The position numbers and the translations under genes were made by a program. DNA of 64,000 bases from Nocardioides kongjuensis. GTDB lineage: Bacteria; Actinomycetota; Actinomycetes; Propionibacteriales; Nocardioidaceae. A model generated the notes under the pieces. It was not told the origin of the DNA and made no database searches. It saw only the letters and a list, made by a program, of their open reading frames with translations. The stretch covers positions 744,001-808,000 of the forward strand of contig NZ_JACCBF010000001.1 of NCBI RefSeq assembly GCF_013409625.1. Reading direction: 5' to 3'. Below, one piece after another: positions 28,528 through 35,800 of this stretch (its first letter is position 1; each line of letters starts with the position of its first letter).

Positions 28528-30226
28528 AGCCGCCCTCGGCGCCGAGGTCGGCCGGGACGGCGTCGGGCGGCGGCATCATCGGCGTGCCGGTGTAGTGGGC
28601 GCGGATCGAGTCGATCAGGTGCCGGGCGCGGATCGTCAGGTCGGCCGGCTCGCCGGGGCGCCCGGTCTGCAGCCGGCCCTTGGTGACGAGCACGCCGAGG
28701 TCGGCACCCTTCCAGCGGTAGTCGCCGGGGCCGTAGATGCGCAGGAAGAAGGCCTCGCTCTCGTTCTGCAGCTGGTGCCAGTCGAGGGCGGCCCGGCGGA
28801 ACACCAGCGCACCCGACAGGTCGAGGGCGTACTGGCCCGTGGGGGCGCCGGTGCGGATCAGCTCGACGCCGGGGGAGGTCTCCTTGATGATCATCTGCGA
28901 CCACAGGTCGACCGCGGCGAGCTCCTGCCAGCGCTCGTTGATCTCGTCGACGTCGATCGCGAGCTCGACGTCGAGGTACTCGAGCAGGTGGAACAGGAAG
29001 AGCGGTACGTCGGCGTAGGCGCCCGCGGTCACGTTCGTGATCGACGACGCGCCGCTGATCCGCGGGTTCAGCTCGCCGAGGTAGACCTCGTCGGTGTCGA
29101 CGTCGACGAGCACGTCGACCTCGAAGAAGCCGCGGTATCCCTCCTTGCCGAGCCGGTCGCCGAGCCGGCGGACCAGGTCGGCGGCCTTGACCCGGAGGTC
29201 ACCGGTCAGCACCTCGGGGAACATCTCGTTGCCGCACCAGCCGCCGCGGTAGGGCGTGAGCTGCGGGTGCCCGGTCAGCTCGGACATGAACGGGCCGACG
29301 ACCGTGCCGCACGAGGTGAGCACCGCCTCGACCGCGACCGGGCGGTTGTCGATCCGCTTCATCACCTTGACCTCCTCGCCGGTGATGTCGTCGGCGTGCT
29401 TGTCCCAGTCCTCCTCGGCGGCGATGAAGAAGGTGGTCTTGCCGGAGTCGCCGTACGCGGTCTGCACGACCAGGTCGGTGCCGAGGCCGGCGTCCTTCGC
29501 CGCGGTGACCAGCTCGTCCCACGAGTCGACGGTGGCCATCACGTTCGGCACGCTGGGCACCCCGACCTCGTTGCCGAGCCGCGTGGTGACCAGCTTGGAG
29601 TCGAGGTGCGTGCGCAGCGAGGCCGGCGGCAGGATCAGGTCGTAGCCGAGCTCCTCGCAGATCCGCTCGGTCTCCTCGTCGAAGAACACCATCGCGACCT
29701 TGGGGCGCTCGCCGTTGCTGCGGGCCGCGATGAAGGCGCGGACCTCGGCGTTGCGCAGCAGCCAGTTGTTGATGTCCTCGCCGCTCTCGAACTCGACGTA
29801 CGGCTTGTGCCGCGGCGTGAACACCCGCGGGTGCGCGCCGTCCCAGGCGTCGTAGTAGGTGAGGTAGGTGAAGTTGCGGACCCAGCGGTCGAGGCCGAGC
29901 AGGTTGAACGGCGTCGCGCCGACGAAGTAGATCGGCACGTCGTTGGTGCGGAAGAAGTGCCGCACCTCCGACATGTTGCGGAGGGTGCGACGACGCGGGG
30001 CCGCGGGCGGGGCGGCCGGGGCGAACGCCGCGTCCGTGCCCAGGGTCGGGACCGGTTCGATGCCCGCCGGCTCGGTGTACTCCTGCTCGGGAAGGACCGG
30101 TTCAGGGGCGGCGGCCGCCTTCTTCGACGTACGTCGGGTGGGTGCCTTCTTGGCCGTCGTCCTCTTCGCCGCGGCCTTCTTGGCGGTGGTCCTCGCGACG
30201 GGACGGCGAGACGGGGGAGTGCTCAC
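28514..30226 (-). CDS. ATP-grasp enzyme with Lys/Ala-rich histone-H1-like N-terminal tail
   Basis: 570 residues from GTG 30226, preceded by GAAGGAG. Residues about 10-40 are a basic K/A/T/R tail (ARTTAKKAAAKRTTAKKAPT), followed by a Pro/Ala linker to about 85. The rest is an ATP-grasp ligase: PPASLRTHLDSKLVTTRLG, LVVQTAYGDSGKTTFFI, VKVMKRIDNRPVAVEAVLTS, and FFEVDVLVDVDTDEVYLGEL then NPRISGASS (metal Glu/Asn). It probably forms an amide or carboxy-phosphate intermediate; biotin carboxylase-like labels are possible but no biotin partner is present. The substrate is unknown. It lies between a transporter and a serine hydrolase in operon B. Confidence 0.8.
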   Translation of the reverse strand: MSTPPSRRPVARTTAKKAAAKRTTAKKAPTRRTSKKAAAAPEPVLPEQEYTEPAGIEPVPTLGTDAAFAPAAPPAAPRRRTLRNMSEVRHFFRTNDVPIYFVGATPFNLLGLDRWVRNFTYLTYYDAWDGAHPRVFTPRHKPYVEFESGEDINNWLLRNAEVRAFIAARSNGERPKVAMVFFDEETERICEELGYDLILPPASLRTHLDSKLVTTRLGNEVGVPSVPNVMATVDSWDELVTAAKDAGLGTDLVVQTAYGDSGKTTFFIAAEEDWDKHADDITGEEVKVMKRIDNRPVAVEAVLTSCGTVVGPFMSELTGHPQLTPYRGGWCGNEMFPEVLTGDLRVKAADLVRRLGDRLGKEGYRGFFEVDVLVDVDTDEVYLGELNPRISGASSITNVTAGAYADVPLFLFHLLEYLDVELAIDVDEINERWQELAAVDLWSQMIIKETSPGVELIRTGAPTGQYALDLSGALVFRRAALDWHQLQNESEAFFLRIYGPGDYRWKGADLGVLVTKGRLQTGRPGEPADLTIRARHLIDSIRAHYTGTPMMPPPDAVPADLGAEGGFGAV

Positions 30227-30270
30227 GGGATGCTCCTTCGAGTCGATCGGGGGATGGGAGAGGCCGGTCG

Positions 30271-31743
30271 TCACACCGGGTCGGCTTCGGGGACCTGGGT
30301 GGTGGTGCCGGCGTTGCGGGCATCCCACTCGGCCATGATCGCCGGGTCGGTGGGCGGGGTGAGCAGGCTCGTGATGATGTACGCCAGCGCCGAGGACGCG
30401 AGGCCGTAGTAGATCGGCTCGTTGGCGTAGATGTCGCCCACGACGAGCATGGTGGCGAGGGTGACCGCGACCCCGACGCCGATGGACACCAGCGCGCCGC
30501 GGTTGTTGCCACGCCGCCAGACCAGGCCGCCCAGGATCGCGACGAGCAGGCCGCCGACGAGGATGTCGTAGGCGACGGTGAGCGCGGCGACGACGTCCTG
30601 CAGGACGCAGGCGAGCGCGATCATCACGATGCCGAAGGCGATCAGGTAGAGCCGGTTGCCGGTGACGTGGTCGTGCTCGTCGCCGGTGTCCTGGTGGCCG
30701 GTGGCTCCGCGGATCAGGTTGACGATGTCCTGGCGGGCGACCGTGGCGCTCGCGATCAGGGCCCCGCTCGACGTCGACATCACCGCGGCGAGCGCGGCTG
30801 CGAGGACCAGGCCGGCGAGCACCGGGTTGAGCGCGAACTCCACGAAGGCGGCGAAGGCGTCGTCCTTCACCTTCGCGTCCCCGGCCGGCAGCAGCACCCG
30901 CGCGGACATGCCGATCACGGAGCCGGCGAAGGCGTACGCCAGGCAGTAGACGCCGGCAGCCGTGCCGGCCCACCGGGCGACGGCGGGCGTGCGGGCGGTG
31001 AACACCCGTTGCCAGATGTCCTGCCCGATGAGGAGGCCGAAGGTGTAGATGACGAAGTAGGTGACGATCGTCTGGCCACCGATCGCGGTGAGGTCGGTGC
31101 CCGAGTGGCCGGTGACCCGCTGGAAGCCGTCGGTGATGCCGCCCCAGCCGTCGCCCTTGGCGAGCGCGACCGGGACCAGGATGAAGAAGATGCCGATGGT
31201 CTTGATGAAGAACTGCACGAAGTCGGTCAGCGTGATCGACCACATCCCGCCGAGGGCGGAGTAGAGGATCACGGTGCCGCCGCCGATCATGATCGCGGGC
31301 ACCTTGTCGAGGTCGAAGAGCACCGAGAAGATCGTCGCGTAGGCGATGGTCGAGGTCGTCGCGAGCATCAGTGTGTAGGCGCACATGACCACACCGGACA
31401 GGACGTGCGAGCCGGGGCCGTAGCGCAGGGTCAGCATCTGGCTGACGGTGTAGATGCCGAGCCGCTGGATCCGGTGGGCGAACAGCAGGCTCAGCAGCAA
31501 GATGCCCATGCCGATGCTGACGACCAGCCACATGCCCGACAGGCCGTACTCGTAGCCGAGCCCCACCCCACCGATGGTGGACGCGCCGCCGAGCACGATC
31601 GCGGCCATGGTGCCGCCGTACAGCGCTGGACCGAGGCGCCTCCCGGCGACCAGGAAGTCCGACTCCGTCGTGGCTTTCGACTTCCCCACGAAGCCGAAGC
31701 CGATCATGCTCACGATGTAGAGGATGACGATCGCCTTGTCCAT
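30271..31743 (-). CDS. Sodium:solute symporter (SSS family)
   Basis: 490 residues with about 13 hydrophobic segments. Family features are KATTESDFLVAGRRLGP near the N terminus, GGASTIGGVGLGYEYGLSG and a central MSTSSGALIASATVARQDI segment. SSS members import solutes such as urea, proline, polyamines, purines or carboxylates with sodium. It lies 42 nt after the ureohydrolase gene and 44 nt before the ATP-grasp gene, so it probably supplies the operon's substrate. Confidence 0.93.
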   Translation of the reverse strand: MDKAIVILYIVSMIGFGFVGKSKATTESDFLVAGRRLGPALYGGTMAAIVLGGASTIGGVGLGYEYGLSGMWLVVSIGMGILLLSLLFAHRIQRLGIYTVSQMLTLRYGPGSHVLSGVVMCAYTLMLATTSTIAYATIFSVLFDLDKVPAIMIGGGTVILYSALGGMWSITLTDFVQFFIKTIGIFFILVPVALAKGDGWGGITDGFQRVTGHSGTDLTAIGGQTIVTYFVIYTFGLLIGQDIWQRVFTARTPAVARWAGTAAGVYCLAYAFAGSVIGMSARVLLPAGDAKVKDDAFAAFVEFALNPVLAGLVLAAALAAVMSTSSGALIASATVARQDIVNLIRGATGHQDTGDEHDHVTGNRLYLIAFGIVMIALACVLQDVVAALTVAYDILVGGLLVAILGGLVWRRGNNRGALVSIGVGVAVTLATMLVVGDIYANEPIYYGLASSALAYIITSLLTPPTDPAIMAEWDARNAGTTTQVPEADPV

Positions 31744-31785
31744 GGCGGTGTCCTTTCGGGGCGGACCTGCAGGGTGGGGTGAGGA

Positions 31786-32739
31786 TCAGGCGGCTGCGTT
31801 GCGGGCCAGCACCGCGAGCAGCTCGTAGACGACGTGGCTGGCCGCGATGCCGGTGATCTCTGCGTGGTCGTACGACGGCGCGACCTCGACGACGTCGGCG
31901 CCCACCACGTTGCAGCCGACCAGCGCGCGCAGCGTGTGGAGCAGCTCGCGGCTGGTGAGGCCGCCGGCCTCGGGGGTGCCGGTGCCGGGCGCCATCGACG
32001 GGTCGAGCACGTCGATGTCGATCGAGACGTAGACCGGGCGGTCGCCGAGCCGGGCCCGCATCCGCTCCACGGCGGCCGGGAGGCCGTCGGTCTCGTAGTC
32101 GTCGGCCCGGATGATCGCGAAGCCGAGCGCCTTGTCGTCGGTGAGGTCCGCCGCGTCGTACAACGGGCCGCGGATGCCCATGTGCAGGCAGCCCTCCGGG
32201 TCGAGGAGACCCTCCTCGCTGGCGCGGCGGAACGGCGTGCCGTGGGTGTACGGCGCCCCGAAGTAGGTGTTCCACGTGTCGAGGTGGGCGTCGAAGTGCA
32301 GCACCGAGACCGGCCCGTGCCTGCGGTGCAGCGAGCGCAGCAGCGGCAGCGCGATGGTGTGGTCGCCGCCGAGCGTGATCGCCCGGTCGGCCCGCTCCCT
32401 GAGGGCGTCCGCGCCGCGCTCGATGCCGGTGATCGCCTCGTCGAGGCTGAACGGGTTGACCGCGATGTCGCCCGCGTCGGCGACCTGCAGGGTGGCGAAC
32501 GGCGAGACGCCCAGCGGCGGGTGGAACGGGCGCAGCAGCTTGGACGACGCGCGGATGTGGCTCGGGCCGAACCGGGCCCCGGGGCGGTAGGAGACGCCCG
32601 AGTCGAAGGGCACGCCCACGATCGCGATGTCCGCGTGGTCGACGTCGCGGATCTCGGGGAGGCGCGCGAAGGTCGCCGGGCCGCAGTAGCGGGGCACCTG
32701 GGACGCGTCGACCGGTCCGACGGGTGGCTGCTCGCTCAT
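31786..32739 (-). CDS. Ureohydrolase (agmatinase / guanidino-acid hydrolase family)
   Basis: 317 residues. I chose ATG 32739 because AGGAGGG sits 6 nt before it; an ATG six bases upstream would leave almost no spacing. All binuclear Mn ligands are visible: GGDHT, DAHLD and DIDVLDP. Other family segments are [20 protein letters not shown] and [11 protein letters not shown]. It hydrolyses a guanidino group to urea and an amine; agmatine, 4-guanidinobutyrate and 3-guanidinopropionate are all candidates. First gene of operon B and divergent from the PucR regulator at 32923. Confidence 0.92.
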   Translation of the reverse strand: MSEQPPVGPVDASQVPRYCGPATFARLPEIRDVDHADIAIVGVPFDSGVSYRPGARFGPSHIRASSKLLRPFHPPLGVSPFATLQVADAGDIAVNPFSLDEAITGIERGADALRERADRAITLGGDHTIALPLLRSLHRRHGPVSVLHFDAHLDTWNTYFGAPYTHGTPFRRASEEGLLDPEGCLHMGIRGPLYDAADLTDDKALGFAIIRADDYETDGLPAAVERMRARLGDRPVYVSIDIDVLDPSMAPGTGTPEAGGLTSRELLHTLRALVGCNVVGADVVEVAPSYDHAEITGIAASHVVYELLAVLARNAAA

Positions 32740-32776
32740 CGTCATCCCTCCTGGCCGTGGGGCAGTAGGGGCATTG

Positions 32777-32792
32777 TGTGACCTGGGTCACG
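32777..32792. promoter_or_regulatory. CRP/GlxR-like palindromic site
   Basis: TGTGA-CCTGGG-TCACG matches the CRP consensus TGTGA-N6-TCACA at nine of ten defined positions and includes a perfect GTGACC/GGTCAC inverted repeat. It lies in the 183-bp divergent region between the ureohydrolase operon and a PucR regulator, 38 bp from the ureohydrolase start codon. Confidence 0.5.
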
Positions 32793-32910
32793 GTTCGCGC
32801 TATCGACAGTTCGGCACAGTCCGGCGGCGCGGGGGTGCCACTGTGGAGGGTCGTTCGGTGCTTTCCGGGACAGGTCGCGAGGAGGGGTTCCGGGACCGGT
32901 CGGGCGACTG

Positions 32911-32916
32911 TACGGT
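32911..32916 (+). promoter_or_regulatory. Leaderless -10 element (TACGGT) for the PucR regulator
   Basis: TACGGT occupies -12 to -7 from ATG 32923. It is flanked by the distant inverted arms GGACCG (32894-32899) and CGGTCC (32913-32918), which overlap it and might bind a regulator. Confidence 0.5.
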
Positions 32917-32922
32917 CCGGAC

Positions 32923-34449
32923 ATGGTGGTCGCCCTCGCAACGCTGCTGGGTCATCCGGGCCTGCAGCTGAAGGTCCTCGTCGGCCAGGACGCCCTCGAC
33001 CGGCCGGTCCACTCCGTCGCCGTGAGTGAGCTCGTCGACCCGACGAAGTACCTCATGGGTGGGGAGCTGGTGCTCACCACCGGCATGTGGTTGCCCAGCG
33101 ACCTCTCCTCGCTGGAGGAGTACGTCGACCGCCTGGTCGCGGCCGAGGTCGTGGCGCTCGGGTTCGGCGCGGGCGTGGTCGCCGACGCGACGCCGGAGCC
33201 CCTGGTCGCGGCTGCCGTCCGGGCAGGACTGACCCTCGTCGAGGTCGCCGAGGGCACGCCGTTCGTGGCGGTGATCCGGGCGCTCTCGGAGATCCTGGTC
33301 GCCGAGGAGCGTTCCGAGCTGCTGCACGTCCACCGTGCCCACCAGGACCTCTCGCGCGCGGCACGGGGTGGCGGCCCGCGTGGCGTCGTCCAGACGCTCG
33401 CGACCCAGGTCGCCGGCGACGTGCTGCTCCTCGACGGCGGCGGGCGGGTCCGGGAGTGGAGCAGCGAGGAGGCGACCGAGCTGCTCCCCGCGCTCGCCGC
33501 GGAGATCAACCGGATCCGGACGGCCGGACAGGCTGCCACCTCGATCGTCGAGGACGAGCGCCACGTCGCGCTCCAGGCGCTCGGGAACGGGCGTGCGGCC
33601 CGGGGCGTGCTCGTGGTCAGCACCGGCGCTGCGATGACCAAGCTGCAGCGCGACCTGATGGCAGGAGCGGCCGCGCTGCTGTCCTTCGGGTTCGACCAGG
33701 AGTCGCCGACGGCGCAGCGGCGGCTGCGCCAGGCGGCGCTGATCCGGCTGGTCCGCACGGGTGCGGCGCCCGCGCCGGATGAGCTCGCCGTCCTCAGCGA
33801 GGGCCTGCTCGCGGGCGGTCCGCTGGTCGTCGTCGCGGCCCGCGGACCGAAGGAGCAGCTCGTCGCCTGGTGCGAGGGGCTGCAGGACCTGGGGGAGGAG
33901 CGGGCGCTCGCCGGCCTGATCGGCGAGGAGGCCTACGCGCTCGTCGCGGCCGATGTCGACATCGACGTCGACACCGACATCGCCGCCGGCGTGGGCGGGG
34001 GCGAGGTCGTGCTCGGTGCGTCGCGCCCCGTCGATCCCCAGCGCCTGCGCACCGCCTTCGACGACGCCGAGCGGGCCTGCGACATCGCGGTCGAGCGCGG
34101 TGCCCGGGTCGTGCACTACGCCGACCTGACCAGCGGTGCGCTGTCGGTCGCCGACCCGTGGGCGGCGCGCTCGTTCGCCGACCAGTTCCTGGCGCCCCTG
34201 GACGCCTACAGCGCAGAGTCGGGGATCGACCTGCGCGGCTCGCTGATGACCTGGCTGGGCCACCACGGTCACTTCGACCCGGCGGCCCAGGAGCTGGGGC
34301 TGCACCGGCACACGCTGCGGCAGCGGATCAACCGCGCCGCCCAGCTGCTCGACCGGGACCTCGAGGACGTGGAGACCCGGTTCGACCTGTGGTTCGCGCT
34401 ACGGGTGACCCGCGCGTCCCGCAACACGCGCGTCACCGGGGATCACTAG
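32923..34449 (+). CDS. PucR family transcriptional regulator
   Basis: 508 residues. PucR N-terminal domain (LLGHPGLQLKVLVGQD ... TKYLMGGELVLTTGMWL ... EGTPFVAVIRALSE), middle GGDEF-like region containing an acidic DVDIDVDTDIA run, and C-terminal HTH_30 (MTWLGHHGHFDPAAQELG LHRHTLRQRINRA). It is a paralogue of the regulator at 25731. It is divergent from the ureohydrolase operon, its likely target, and just upstream of glnA2. The last three bases (TAG stop) form part of the glnA2 -10 element. Confidence 0.9.
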   Translation: MVVALATLLGHPGLQLKVLVGQDALDRPVHSVAVSELVDPTKYLMGGELVLTTGMWLPSDLSSLEEYVDRLVAAEVVALGFGAGVVADATPEPLVAAAVRAGLTLVEVAEGTPFVAVIRALSEILVAEERSELLHVHRAHQDLSRAARGGGPRGVVQTLATQVAGDVLLLDGGGRVREWSSEEATELLPALAAEINRIRTAGQAATSIVEDERHVALQALGNGRAARGVLVVSTGAAMTKLQRDLMAGAAALLSFGFDQESPTAQRRLRQAALIRLVRTGAAPAPDELAVLSEGLLAGGPLVVVAARGPKEQLVAWCEGLQDLGEERALAGLIGEEAYALVAADVDIDVDTDIAAGVGGGEVVLGASRPVDPQRLRTAFDDAERACDIAVERGARVVHYADLTSGALSVADPWAARSFADQFLAPLDAYSAESGIDLRGSLMTWLGHHGHFDPAAQELGLHRHTLRQRINRAAQLLDRDLEDVETRFDLWFALRVTRASRNTRVTGDH

Positions 34450-34452
34450 GCT
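34447..34452 (+). promoter_or_regulatory. Leaderless -10 element (TAGGCT) for glnA2
   Basis: TAGGCT lies at -12 to -7 from ATG 34459 and starts at the stop codon of the PucR gene. No ribosome-binding site is present. Confidence 0.55.
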
Positions 34453-34458
34453 GCGGCC

Positions 34459-35799
34459 ATGGGTAAGCAAGAGGACTTCGTCCTGCGCGCTCTCGAGGAG
34501 CGCGACGTCCGGTTCGTGCGGCTGTGGTTCACCGACGTCCTGGGCTTCCTCAAGTCCGTGGCGGTCGCGCCTGCGGAGCTCGAGGGTGCCTTCTCCGAGG
34601 GCATCGGGTTCGACGGCTCCGCGATCGAGGGCTTCGCGCGGGTCTACGAGGCCGACATGCTGGCCCTGCCCGACCCGACCACCTTCCAGATCCTGCCGTG
34701 GCGCAGCGCCGAGGGCCCGGCGACCGCGCGGATGTTCTGCGACATCGTGATGCCGGACGGCTCCGCGTCGTACGCCGATCCGCGCAACGTCCTCAAGCGG
34801 ACGCTCGGCAAGGCAGCCGAGCAGGGCTTCACCTTCTACACCCACCCCGAGATCGAGTTCTACCTGTTCAAGGACGAGCCGGGCACGGGTGACGAGCCGG
34901 TCCCGATCGACCGCAGCGGCTACTTCGACCACGCCGCGCACTCCCACGGCTCCGACTTCCGTCGCGAGGCGATCACCATGCTCGAGGCGATGGGGATCTC
35001 GGTGGAGTTCAGCCACCACGAGGGCGGTCCGGGCCAGCAGGAGATCGACCTGCGCTACGCCGACGCGCTGACCACCGCCGACAACATCATGACCTTCCGC
35101 ACGGTCATCCGGGAGGTCGCGCTCAGCCAGGGGATCTGGGCCACCTTCATGCCCAAGCCGTTCACCAGCCACCCCGGCTCCGGCATGCACACCCACCTCT
35201 CGCTCTTCGAGGGCGACCAGAACGCCTTCTACGAGGCGGGTGCGGAGTACCAGCTCTCGAGGACCGGCCGCCAGTTCATCGCCGGCATCCTGCGCCACGC
35301 CAGCGAGATCAGCGTCGTGACCAACCAGTGGGTCAACTCCTACAAGCGGATGATGTTCGGCGGCGAGGCGCCCTCGTACATCTGCTGGGGTCACAACAAC
35401 CGCTCCGCCATGGTCCGGGTGCCGATGTACAAGCCGATGAAGGGCCAGTCGACGCGGGTCGAGCTGCGCACCATCGACTCGGCCTGCAACCCCTACCTCG
35501 CGTACGCCGCCGTGCTCGCCGCCGGCCTCAAGGGCATCGAGAACGACTACGAGCTGCCGCGTGAGGCGGAGGACGACGTGTGGGCGCTGACCGAGCGCGA
35601 GCGCCGCAGCCTCGGCATCGAGCCGCTCCCCAAGAGCCTGCACGACGCGATCGCGATCGCCGAGCACTCCGAGCTGCTCGCCGAGACCCTGGGGGAGCAG
35701 GTCTTCGACTACTTCCTGCGCAACAAGCGGGCCGAGTGGGACGAGTACCGCGGTCAGGTCTCGGCCTTCGAGCGCGACCGGATGCTCCCGGTCCTCTAG
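34459..35799 (+). CDS. glnA2: Type I glutamine synthetase, GlnA2-like
   Basis: 446 residues, the short class without the 25-residue insertion of GlnA1. Motifs: GFDGSAIEGFARV, EIEFYLF (metal Glu), HHEGGPGQQEIDLRYADALT, MPKPFTSHPGSGMHTHLSLF (ATP/ammonium region) and ELRTIDSACNPYLAYA. The region of the adenylylation Tyr reads ENDYELPREAED, different from the NLYDLPP of adenylylated GlnA1. The order glnA2-glnE is the usual actinobacterial arrangement. It makes glutamine or, as shown for some Streptomyces GlnA paralogues, gamma-glutamyl-polyamines; the latter is of interest here because a ureohydrolase operon is 2 kb upstream. Confidence 0.92.
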   Translation: MGKQEDFVLRALEERDVRFVRLWFTDVLGFLKSVAVAPAELEGAFSEGIGFDGSAIEGFARVYEADMLALPDPTTFQILPWRSAEGPATARMFCDIVMPDGSASYADPRNVLKRTLGKAAEQGFTFYTHPEIEFYLFKDEPGTGDEPVPIDRSGYFDHAAHSHGSDFRREAITMLEAMGISVEFSHHEGGPGQQEIDLRYADALTTADNIMTFRTVIREVALSQGIWATFMPKPFTSHPGSGMHTHLSLFEGDQNAFYEAGAEYQLSRTGRQFIAGILRHASEISVVTNQWVNSYKRMMFGGEAPSYICWGHNNRSAMVRVPMYKPMKGQSTRVELRTIDSACNPYLAYAAVLAAGLKGIENDYELPREAEDDVWALTERERRSLGIEPLPKSLHDAIAIAEHSELLAETLGEQVFDYFLRNKRAEWDEYRGQVSAFERDRMLPVL

Positions 35800-35800
35800 C

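Noticed and set aside
28514..32941. A continuous 1475-codon frame on the minus strand through operon B
   Set aside because: Only 28514-30226 in that frame has protein-like sequence; the rest is antisense/out-of-frame to the symporter and ureohydrolase genes.
33953..33982. Repeated GTCGAC/ATCGAC units in the second PucR gene
   Set aside because: They encode an acidic DVDIDVDTDI run within the coding frame; simple codon repetition, not a regulatory repeat.
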